Made by a program: the position numbers and the translations under genes. Positions 1 to 4,699 of a DNA stretch of 5,260 nt are shown one piece after another; within the stretch, counting starts at the first letter, position 1, and each line of letters starts with the position of its first letter. The DNA comes from an uncultured Eubacteriales bacterium (GTDB lineage Bacteria; Bacillota_A; Clostridia; Oscillospirales; Oscillospiraceae), in NCBI GenBank assembly GCA_949742895.1, contig CATJRT010000081.1, forward strand, positions 1 to 5,260, given 5' to 3'. The notes under the pieces are model-generated. The model was not told the DNA's origin. It made no database searches and saw only the letters and a program-made list of their open reading frames with translations.

Positions 1-1
1 C

Positions 2-397
2 TTCAAGGGGGATATCCAGCGCCGGAATACCGGCTCCCTGGTGGCCCACGAGACGGGCGAGTCCGTGACCTACGGCCTGTTCGCCGCCCAGGAGCGGGGG
101 GCGCTGTTCATCGGCGCGGGCGTGCCCGTGTACGAGGGCATGGTGGTGGGCGTGTGCCCCAAGTTGGAGGACATCACCGTCAACGTGTGCCGGAAGAAGC
201 AGCTCACCAATATGCGGGCCTCCGGCTCCGACGAGGCCCTGCGCCTGGTGCCCCCTAAACAGATGAGTCTGGAGCAGTGCCTGGAGTTCCTGGCGGACGA
301 CGAGCTGCTGGAGGTCACGCCGGAGAACCTTCGCCTGCGCAAGCGCATCCTGAACCACGAGAAGCGGATGAAGGCGCTCAAGGGCGGGAAAGGGTAA
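2..397 (+). CDS. typA: TypA/BipA ribosome-binding GTPase, C-terminal part (5' end outside window)
   Basis: This is the last 131 residues of TypA (BipA), a translational GTPase of the EF-G/LepA type that binds the ribosome and supports ribosome assembly and growth under stress. The reading frame is open from position 2 with no stop before TAA at 395-397. The visible part is the family-specific C-terminal domain. The recognisable blocks are 'RNTGSLVAHETGESVTYGL', 'QERGALFIGAG' followed by 'PVYEGMVVG', then 'KQLTNMRASGSDEALRLVPP', 'LEQCLEFLADDELLEVTP' and the terminal 'LRLRKRIL'. These match the conserved TypA tail, including the LTN-RASG segment that is diagnostic for this family. The full protein is normally a little over 600 residues, so the GTPase, EF-G-like domains II, III and V, and part of the C-terminal domain lie upstream. 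A GTG at 41 is an internal valine, not a start. No convincing terminator follows directly; the first strong one is at 504-542. Confidence 0.96.
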   Translation, partial: FKGDIQRRNTGSLVAHETGESVTYGLFAAQERGALFIGAGVPVYEGMVVGVCPKLEDITVNVCRKKQLTNMRASGSDEALRLVPPKQMSLEQCLEFLADDELLEVTPENLRLRKRILNHEKRMKALKGGKG

Positions 398-442
398 AAA
401 GGGCTTTCAGAGGGTTTTTCCAAACACGATGCAGGGGGTATG

Positions 443-471
443 TTGCGTTTCGATCCAAGCTGTGTTATAGT
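443..471 (+). promoter_or_regulatory. Predicted sigma-A-type promoter with extended -10, for the RCC1-SLH gene or a short leader RNA
   Basis: A -35 box TTGCGT (443-448) and a -10 box TATAGT (466-471) are separated by exactly 17 bp. A TG dinucleotide at 463-464 makes this an extended -10. Transcription should start near 478. No other promoter is evident between here and the RCC1-SLH start codon, so this is the best candidate for driving that gene, although transcripts must first cross the terminator at 504-542. Read-through from typA is also possible. Confidence 0.7.
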
Positions 472-486
472 AAAAAAAGAATTTGC

Positions 487-504
487 GAGACATGGCCATG
501 TCTC
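487..504. repeat. 18-nt perfect palindrome in the leader of the RCC1-SLH gene
   Basis: GAGACATGGCCATGTCTC is its own reverse complement. It begins about 9 nt after the predicted transcription start and shares its last base with the left arm of the terminator stem. In RNA it can fold as a 7-bp stem with a GGCC loop; in DNA it could be an operator for a dimeric regulator. The hexamer TTTGCG flanks it on both sides (482-487 and 505-510). Which role applies cannot be decided from sequence. Confidence 0.6.
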
Positions 505-542
505 TTTGCGTCCTGTCATCAGGACGCAAAGGCTTTTTGTTT
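504..542 (+). terminator. Intrinsic terminator or attenuator upstream of the RCC1-SLH gene
   Basis: A perfect 12-bp stem, CTTTGCGTCCTG (504-515) with CAGGACGCAAAG (520-531), closes a TCAT loop and is followed by the U-rich tail CTTTTTGTTT (533-542). This is a textbook Rho-independent terminator. It lies downstream of the predicted promoter at 443-471 and 29 nt upstream of the start codon at 571. It either ends typA read-through, ends a short leader RNA of about 60 nt, or works as a regulated attenuator for the RCC1-SLH gene. Confidence 0.85.
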
Positions 543-570
543 CGCGGAAAAAACGAAAGGAAGATGTAAC

Positions 571-2340
571 ATGAGAAAAAGAGCGTTATCCCTTCTGCTG
601 GCGCTGGCGATGTGCCTGACGCTGGCCGCCCCGGCGGGGGCCTATGATACAGGCAAGGCGGGCAAAGGCAACCTCGTCAGCGCCGGGATGTATCATGCCG
701 GCTTCATTGACAAAGACGGCACCCTGTGGAAGTGGGGGAAGAACAGCGACGGCGAGTCGGGCAACGGCACCACGGTGACCTTCGGAGTCCCGGTGCCGGT
801 GCTGGACGGCGTGACGGCGGTCAGCTGCGGGGACGGTTACACCGCCGCCATCAAGACGGACAGGTCCCTGTGGACGTGGGGGCACGACAACGGGGACGGC
901 CGGCTGGGCAACGGCAGCAAGGGGAACGCGACGAATTCACAGGGTCAAACCATTCAAAGCGTCCCCGTGAAGGTGCTGGACAACGTGGCGGCGGTCAACT
1001 GCGGGTTATATTGCACCGCCGCCATCAAGACGGATGGATCCCTGTGGATGTGGGGGTGGAACGGCCTCGGCGGGCTGGGCAACGGCAGCAAGGGGAACAT
1101 GAAGGATTCATCTAAAGACCCCTATCAAACCGTCCCGGTGAAGGTGATGAGCGGTGTGACGGCGGTCAGCTGCGGGCGCGAGCATACCGCTGCCATCAAA
1201 ACCGACGGCTCCCTGTGGACGTGGGGGATGAACAGATTAGGCGAGCTGGGCAACGGCGGCGTGGGAAACAAGAGGTATCGCTTAGGAAACAATCCCATCT
1301 ACCAGGACGTTCCGGTAAAGGTGATGGACAATGTGGCGGCGGTCAGCTGCGGATGGCAATTTACCGCCGCCATCAAGACGGACGGCACCCTGTGGACGTG
1401 GGGGCTGAACAGCTACGGCCAGTTGGGCAACGGCGGCGTGACCAACGCAAAAGATCCATATGGATATGGGCTCTACCTGAACGTCCCGATGAAGGTGCTG
1501 GACAACGTGGCGGCGGTGAGCTGCGGGGGCAATCACGCTGCCGCCATCAAGACGGACGGCTCTCTTTGGATGTGGGGGAGCAACTCGTACGGTCAGCTGG
1601 GCAACGGCACCATGAAGAGTTCCGATGTCCCGGTGAAGGTGCTGGACAATGTGGCGGCGGTGAGCTGCGGGAGTCGCTACACCGTCATCGTCAAGACCGA
1701 CGGCACGGTCTGGACGTGGGGAGAAAACTCCACGAGCTACTACCAGCTGGGGTACGAGGGCGGAAACATTATAAGGGATGAATACGAATCCAAGCAGACC
1801 GTCCCCAAGCAGGTCATGGGGCTGTCTGCCGCTGTGTTTGCGGACGTGCGCTTGAATGCCTATTATGCTGACGCGGTGGCCTGGGCAGTGGATAACGGCA
1901 TCACCAACGGCAAGACCCCTACCACCTTCGCCCCCAACGAAAGCTGCACCCACGGCCAGATCCTGACCTTCCTGTGGCGGTCCCTCGGGCAGCCATGGTC
2001 CGACGTGGAGCCGCCCATCGCCATGAAGGGGGACGAGTACTACTATGAGGCCGCCAGGTGGGCGGCGGAAAATGACATGATCGGAGCGGACTTCGACCCG
2101 AATGCCCTCTGTAACCGGGCGTATGCCGTGCTCTACATCTGGCAGGCGTTCGGCAGGCCCGCCCCCTCCGGGGAAAGCCCCTTTACCGACGTGCCCGCCC
2201 ACTGGTCCAGCGCCACGGCGGTGGCCTGGGCCGTTGAGAACGGCGTGACCAACGGCGCGACTGCCACAACGTTCAATCCCGGTAAGATTTGCAACCGGGG
2301 GGAGATCGTCACCTTCCTGTACCGCTATTTCGGCAAATAA
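571..2340 (+). CDS. Secreted RCC1-repeat beta-propeller protein with three C-terminal SLH domains
   Basis: This 589-residue exported protein is probably displayed on the cell wall. The ATG at 571 is chosen because AGGAAG (558-563) sits 7 nt upstream and a signal peptide follows at once: a basic MRKR start, a leucine/alanine-rich core, and a likely cleavage after APAGA near residue 24. Seven RCC1 repeats begin at about residues 36, 81, 139, 196, 255, 313 and 361. Most carry the pattern V-x-A-V-S-C-G, then T-A-A-I-K-T-D-G-S-L-W-x-W-G, then G-x-L-G-N-G, with variable loops before V-P-V-K-V-L/M. Seven repeats make a complete propeller. Three SLH domains follow at about 423-475, 476-530 and 531-589; they usually bind pyruvylated secondary cell-wall polymer. 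The usual TRAE motif is altered to CTHGQ, CNRAY and CNRGE. The ligand of the propeller is unknown; RCC1-type propellers in bacteria are probably protein- or glycan-binding scaffolds, not GTPase exchange factors. The frame stays open upstream to 277, but that region overlaps typA and the leader. Confidence 0.93.
   Translation: MRKRALSLLLALAMCLTLAAPAGAYDTGKAGKGNLVSAGMYHAGFIDKDGTLWKWGKNSDGESGNGTTVTFGVPVPVLDGVTAVSCGDGYTAAIKTDRSLWTWGHDNGDGRLGNGSKGNATNSQGQTIQSVPVKVLDNVAAVNCGLYCTAAIKTDGSLWMWGWNGLGGLGNGSKGNMKDSSKDPYQTVPVKVMSGVTAVSCGREHTAAIKTDGSLWTWGMNRLGELGNGGVGNKRYRLGNNPIYQDVPVKVMDNVAAVSCGWQFTAAIKTDGTLWTWGLNSYGQLGNGGVTNAKDPYGYGLYLNVPMKVLDNVAAVSCGGNHAAAIKTDGSLWMWGSNSYGQLGNGTMKSSDVPVKVLDNVAAVSCGSRYTVIVKTDGTVWTWGENSTSYYQLGYEGGNIIRDEYESKQTVPKQVMGLSAAVFADVRLNAYYADAVAWAVDNGITNGKTPTTFAPNESCTHGQILTFLWRSLGQPWSDVEPPIAMKGDEYYYEAARWAAENDMIGADFDPNALCNRAYAVLYIWQAFGRPAPSGESPFTDVPAHWSSATAVAWAVENGVTNGATATTFNPGKICNRGEIVTFLYRYFGK
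676..1824 (+). repeat. Seven tandem RCC1 repeats at DNA level, about 135-177 bp each
   Basis: Repeat units begin near 676, 811, 985, 1156, 1333, 1507 and 1651 and the last ends near 1824. All lengths are multiples of three. Two segments are strongly conserved as DNA: the 'gtggcggcggtcagctgcggg' type at each unit start and the 'gccatcaagacggacggc' type about 36 nt further on. The stretch around GAAGGTGCTGGACAA(C/T)GTGG recurs almost unchanged at 968, 1490 and 1634. The loops between conserved blocks differ in length and sequence. The pattern fits expansion by duplication with homogenisation of the core. Confidence 0.9.
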
Positions 2341-2348
2341 GCTGGAAC

Positions 2349-2380
2349 GCCCCCGGCGCTTTGTGCCAGGGGCTGTTTTT
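2349..2380 (+). terminator. Intrinsic terminator of the RCC1-SLH gene
   Basis: An 8-bp stem with one C/A mismatch is formed by GCCCCCGGC (2349-2357) and GCCAGGGGC (2365-2373), and TGTTTTT (2374-2380) follows. It begins 8 nt after the TAA of the RCC1-SLH gene, which is the normal place for its terminator. Confidence 0.75.
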
Positions 2381-2393
2381 GGGGAACGACAGG

Positions 2394-2428
2394 AAACCGC
2401 CGCAGTCCAATGGACTGCGGCGGCTTTT
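2394..2428. terminator. Bidirectional terminator between convergent genes
   Basis: A perfect 12-bp GC-rich stem, CCGCCGCAGTCC (2397-2408) with GGACTGCGGCGG (2412-2423), has a 3-nt loop. On the + strand it is followed by CTTTT (2424-2428). On the - strand it is followed by TTTCCTGTC. It lies between the RCC1-SLH gene and the end of the esterase gene, 12 nt from the esterase stop codon, and so probably mainly ends the - strand operon while backing up the + strand terminator at 2349-2380. The T-runs are short on both sides. Confidence 0.75.
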
Positions 2429-2435
2429 GCTGGAT

Positions 2436-3077
2436 TCAGGGCAACAGGGTGGGCACCAGCGCCACCAGCTTTTCCGCGAGCTGAGCGTGGCCCTTCCGGG
2501 TCAGGTGCATATGGTCCACTTGGTTGAATTCACATTCCGCCGCGTTCAGAAAATGGGACCCGGTGAGCTTGGCGGTATTTTCGTAGAAGGGGGGCAACTC
2601 CCGGGACTTCACGTCGCAGCCCTTGCCCATGGCGGGGTCGCTCATCTCCGGATGGATGGCGGGCGGACAGACGATGAGGATATTGGGGGCGTGACCGCCC
2701 CAGCAGTCCACGCTCTGCGCCTTGCGCACCAGCCGCTCCATGCCAATGCCGATGCAGGCGGCGTTCATGCCCAACCGCTCCTTGGTGTCGTTGGTGCCAA
2801 GCATGATGATGAGCAGGTCCACCACCTCATGGCTTTTCAGCAGGGAGTAGAGGACGGTGAGGGCGTCCATGGTCTCGTGGAGAGGGTCCTGGAATACGGT
2901 GGTCCGGCCGGACAGTCCCTCTTCCGTGATCAGGTAGTCCGAGCCGAGGGCGGCCTGCAAGCGGCAGGTCCACCGCTCGTCCTCATTGAAGCGGATACCG
3001 CCGTCGGCGCAGTCGGCGGGGTCGGCGCAGTAGCCGTGGGTGTTGGAGTCGCCAATGCAAAGGATATGCTTTTTCAC
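2436..3077 (-). CDS. SGNH/GDSL-family esterase, arylesterase/acyltransferase-like
   Basis: This 213-residue cytoplasmic hydrolase has no signal peptide. It belongs to the SGNH superfamily, whose members cleave ester bonds such as acetyl esters. Block I is 'CIGDSNTHG' with the nucleophile Ser11. Block II is 'EEGLSGRTTVFQDP' with the oxyanion glycine near residue 54-57. Block III is 'IMLGTNDTKE' with Asn96. Block V is 'VDHMHLTRKGH' with Asp188 and His191. All catalytic elements are present. The EEGL-x-R-TT and IMLGTNDTK blocks closely resemble the subgroup of the Mycobacterium smegmatis esterase/acyltransferase MsAcT, of similar length. The start codon is GTG at 3077; a GAGG Shine-Dalgarno sequence at 3089-3086 lies 8 nt before it and overlaps the TGA of the upstream kinase-like gene. 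The intergenic gap is 10 nt, so the two are co-transcribed and probably translationally coupled. In an amino-sugar operon it may remove O-acetyl groups; that substrate is inferred from context only. Confidence 0.9.
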   Translation of the reverse strand: MKKHILCIGDSNTHGYCADPADCADGGIRFNEDERWTCRLQAALGSDYLITEEGLSGRTTVFQDPLHETMDALTVLYSLLKSHEVVDLLIIMLGTNDTKERLGMNAACIGIGMERLVRKAQSVDCWGGHAPNILIVCPPAIHPEMSDPAMGKGCDVKSRELPPFYENTAKLTGSHFLNAAECEFNQVDHMHLTRKGHAQLAEKLVALVPTLLP

Positions 3078-3090
3078 GGGGATCGCCTCA
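3078..3090 (-). promoter_or_regulatory. Ribosome binding site that sets the GTG start of the esterase and overlaps the kinase-like stop
   Basis: Read on the - strand, the sequence TGAGGCGATCCCC leads into GTG at 3077. The TGA (3090-3088) ends the kinase-like gene, and GAGG (3089-3086) is the Shine-Dalgarno core, 8 nt from the GTG. No ATG in frame lies close enough to act as a start without losing the GDS block. The overlap suggests translational coupling. Confidence 0.75.
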
Positions 3091-4476
3091 CTTCACGATC
3101 TCAGGCAGGGAAGCGGCAGCCACGGACTGGCCCACCCGGCGGGCCTTCTCGTCGGGCAGGGAGGCGTCGATGGCCTTCGCCACTTCGGGGTACTCGTCAG
3201 CCAGCACCGCTTTGGCGGTTTCCAGGATGATGTCGCCGCCCCGGCCGGACATTACCCGGCCCTGGAGCTGGGCAAACTCGAAGCCATAGTAGCTGTGGTA
3301 CAGGGCCAAGGAGTGGCCCAGGTACACGCCGATGGACTGGTAGCCCTTTTCGGCGGCTTGACTGCCATCGGCCAGCAGCCCCTGCACCACCTTGAGCTTT
3401 TCGGCGGGGGAGAGGGACTCGTCCAGCTCGATGCCCGCCCGAGGGGCCAGCTTGATCACTCCGTCCTGGGAGAAGTACTTCACACCGCAGCCGATGTCAC
3501 CGGACCACTCGTCTCGCATGGCTTTGGGGGAGGCGTCCACAGGGACGAAGGCCAGCTCGTTGAGCCAGCCGGTTACGCGGCCTTCCGCGTCCACGAAGCC
3601 CACGGCCTCGCTGGTGCCCATGGCAATGCCCAGCACGTTATTCTTGCCCAGGTTCATGGCCCCGGCCAGGGCGGATACGTCGCCGTCGTTGGCCACCACG
3701 TAGGGTACATCGCCGAAGGTGTCGGTGATGGCGCGGATGTAGATATCCTTCACCTTGGCGTCGAAGAGGTCCTTGGGGACCTTGAGGAACAGGGAAGCGT
3801 TCATGGTGCGGTTGTCGATATATACGCCGGCGGAGGAAACACCCACCGCGTCCACCCGGGGCATATGCTCTGCGGCGGACTTCAGCGCGGCCACAATGCC
3901 GTTGTAATGATAGTCGGGATCGGAATTGGTCTTGGGGAACCAGACCACCTCTTCAGAGAACACGGGCTCGCCGTCAATGACGGCGGACACCTTCCGGTCA
4001 GACCCGCCCGCATCAAAGCCGATGCGGCAGCCGTCCAGGTGGCGGCCGATGGCCTTGGGGTCGCCGCTCTCCTCGGGGACCTTCTCGCAGGAGACAATCT
4101 CGAAGGGGCGCTCATAGACGTTGGCCATATAATCCCAGTCGAAGGCCTGCCGGCCTGCGGCGGAGTAGTGGACGTTCATCTGCTGGGCCAGCTTTTCGCT
4201 TTCGCTACCGCTGAGATAAACCTTAAAGCCGCCGTACATCCACAGCATGGTCTTGATGATCCGCTCTACGTAGTACTCGTCGGCCTCTGCCATGTCGGGA
4301 GTGCCGTGGACCATGGTGTGCCAGACGGCCATCTGACCGTTGGAACGCTCCACGGCCACGTCCAGGGGCTTGTCCGCCCTGGCCAGGAAGGCGCGGTTGA
4401 ATTGGTACAGAGGGATGAAACCGGGGTCCAACTCAGGGATATTTTTCACGGAGACTTCGATGCCAAGATGCTTCAT
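3088..4476 (-). CDS. Atypical ROK-family sugar kinase-like protein with extra N-terminal region
   Basis: The protein has 462 residues, against the usual 290-320 for ROK sugar kinases and about 380-400 for ROK repressors. The start is the ATG at 4476, with a strong GGAGGA site at 4488-4483, 6 nt upstream. The ROK-like part begins near residue 151: 'GFDAGGSDRK' (153-162) is the phosphate-1 loop in place of the usual D-x-GGT, 'VGVSSAGVYID' (211-221) follows, 'VANDGDVSALAGA' (261-273) supplies the putative catalytic Asp264, and 'IAMGTSEAVGFV' (284-295) is the phosphate-2 loop. The position of AGExGH is taken by 'GWLNELAFVPVD' (303-314), which keeps a Glu but lacks the His. The CxCGxxGCxE zinc cluster is absent; only Cys330 is in that region. 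Residues 1-150 do not match a domain I recognise, and no helix-turn-helix is obvious, so a repressor role is less likely. By context it may phosphorylate an N-acetylhexosamine such as ManNAc or GlcNAc; activity is not certain. Confidence 0.78.
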   Translation of the reverse strand: MKHLGIEVSVKNIPELDPGFIPLYQFNRAFLARADKPLDVAVERSNGQMAVWHTMVHGTPDMAEADEYYVERIIKTMLWMYGGFKVYLSGSESEKLAQQMNVHYSAAGRQAFDWDYMANVYERPFEIVSCEKVPEESGDPKAIGRHLDGCRIGFDAGGSDRKVSAVIDGEPVFSEEVVWFPKTNSDPDYHYNGIVAALKSAAEHMPRVDAVGVSSAGVYIDNRTMNASLFLKVPKDLFDAKVKDIYIRAITDTFGDVPYVVANDGDVSALAGAMNLGKNNVLGIAMGTSEAVGFVDAEGRVTGWLNELAFVPVDASPKAMRDEWSGDIGCGVKYFSQDGVIKLAPRAGIELDESLSPAEKLKVVQGLLADGSQAAEKGYQSIGVYLGHSLALYHSYYGFEFAQLQGRVMSGRGGDIILETAKAVLADEYPEVAKAIDASLPDEKARRVGQSVAAASLPEIVK

Positions 4477-4497
4477 ACTTGATCCTCCATTTCTGTG

Positions 4498-4513
4498 GCC
4501 GCCAGACGGCGGC
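4498..4513 (-). other. GC-rich stem-loop in the 5' leader of the kinase-like/esterase operon
   Basis: GCCGCC and GGCGGC form a perfect 6-bp stem around a 4-nt loop, just upstream of the GGAGGA ribosome binding site (9 nt between them). It lies inside the predicted untranslated leader. It could stabilise the 5' end or affect ribosome access; no T-run follows, so it is not a terminator. Confidence 0.45.
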
Positions 4514-4534
4514 GGAACTGCCAAAACTTCCACA

Positions 4535-4567
4535 CTTATAGGCTATCAGTTTTTTTGCGTTTGTCAA
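4535..4567 (-). promoter_or_regulatory. Candidate promoter of the kinase-like/esterase operon, with unusually long spacer
   Basis: On the - strand a consensus -35 box TTGACA lies at 4567-4562. The best -10 match, TATAAG (4540-4535), is 21 bp away, longer than the usual 16-18. A normally spaced but poor alternative is TAGCCT at 4545-4540 (16 bp). The spacer carries seven consecutive A residues. A long spacer would suit an activator-dependent promoter, but this is an inference. Confidence 0.5.
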
Positions 4568-4614
4568 GGGTAGATTGAAAATTATTTTCTTTATTCGGGC
4601 AACTTGCCCTTGAC
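4563..4614. repeat. Inverted repeat that mirrors the -35 regions of the two divergent promoters
   Basis: GTCAAGGG (4563-4570) is the exact reverse complement of CCCTTGAC (4607-4614), with 36 bp between them. Each copy contains most of the -35 box of one of the two divergent promoters, preceded by the same CCC. The stretch between them is AT-rich (4571-4596) and could also serve as an UP element. Confidence 0.55.
4597..4609. promoter_or_regulatory. Candidate operator palindrome abutting the epimerase -35 box
   Basis: GGGCAACTTGCCC is a perfect 6-1-6 inverted repeat that ends one base before the TTGACG -35 box of the epimerase promoter. Its position in the divergent region would let a bound regulator act on the epimerase promoter. 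No regulator gene is in the window to match it with. Confidence 0.45.
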
Positions 4615-4638
4615 GGGAGGGCTGTTGGCAGTTATGAT
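4610..4638 (+). promoter_or_regulatory. Predicted sigma-A-type promoter of the epimerase gene
   Basis: TTGACG (4610-4615) and TATGAT (4633-4638) are separated by 17 bp, five of six matches to consensus in each box. AT-rich sequence lies upstream. Transcription should start near 4645, giving a leader of about 55 nt before the ATG at 4700. Confidence 0.78.
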
Positions 4639-4653
4639 AAGAATACAGACAAA

Positions 4654-4669
4654 ACAGAGGGGGCTCTGT
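4654..4669 (+). promoter_or_regulatory. Inverted repeat at the 5' end of the epimerase transcript
   Basis: ACAGAG and CTCTGT are perfect inverted 6-mers around GGGG, located about 9-24 nt after the predicted start of transcription. It may be an operator that blocks early elongation or a 5' stem-loop in the mRNA. It is not followed by a T-run, so it is not a terminator. The ribosome binding site AGGGG (4687-4691) is clear of it. Confidence 0.45.
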
Positions 4670-4699
4670 CGCATTTTCCATAAGAAAGGGGATCATAAA

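Noticed and set aside
398..442. Possible typA terminator made by AAAAA and TTTTT runs after the stop codon
   Set aside because: The runs can pair but the region between them forms no GC-rich stem, so it is too weak to call; the hairpin at 504-542 is the first good terminator.
277..570. N-terminal extension of the RCC1-SLH protein up to an ATG at 277
   Set aside because: It would overlap typA, run through the promoter, palindrome and terminator, and bury the signal peptide. The ATG at 571 has its own ribosome binding site and begins the signal peptide exactly.
676..1824. Regularly spaced repeats that could be mistaken for a CRISPR or satellite array
   Set aside because: Unit length is 135-177 bp, always in frame, and every unit translates to an RCC1 blade; the spacing and repeat type do not fit CRISPR.
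1282..2202. A 306-codon open frame on the - strand inside the RCC1-SLH gene
   Set aside because: The protein is a low-complexity mirror of the RCC1 repeats (repeated HRRHxVQHLHRD-like units) and has no convincing start site; the + strand frame has a signal peptide and seven regular repeats.
2289..3230. A 313-codon + strand frame crossing the terminators and the esterase gene
   Set aside because: It passes through two terminators and lies antisense to an esterase with all four SGNH blocks intact; no domain is visible in its translation.
3040..4482. A 480-codon open frame on the + strand that covers nearly the whole kinase-like gene
   Set aside because: It is antisense to a gene with clear ROK motifs and a strong ribosome binding site. 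Its translation is rich in Gly, His and Val with no recognisable domain, as expected from the opposite strand of a GC-rich gene with strong codon bias.
4473..4490. Five-codon upstream frame (MEDQV) on the - strand whose TGA overlaps the kinase-like ATG
   Set aside because: Its ATG is formed just before the Shine-Dalgarno sequence and has no ribosome binding site of its own; it is most likely a by-product of the GGAGGA site.
4477..4533. Upstream GTG start at 4533 for the kinase-like protein
   Set aside because: The added 19 residues are encoded by the leader stem-loop and ribosome binding site, and the GTG lies at the candidate -10 region. GGAGGA 6 nt before the ATG at 4476 fits far better.
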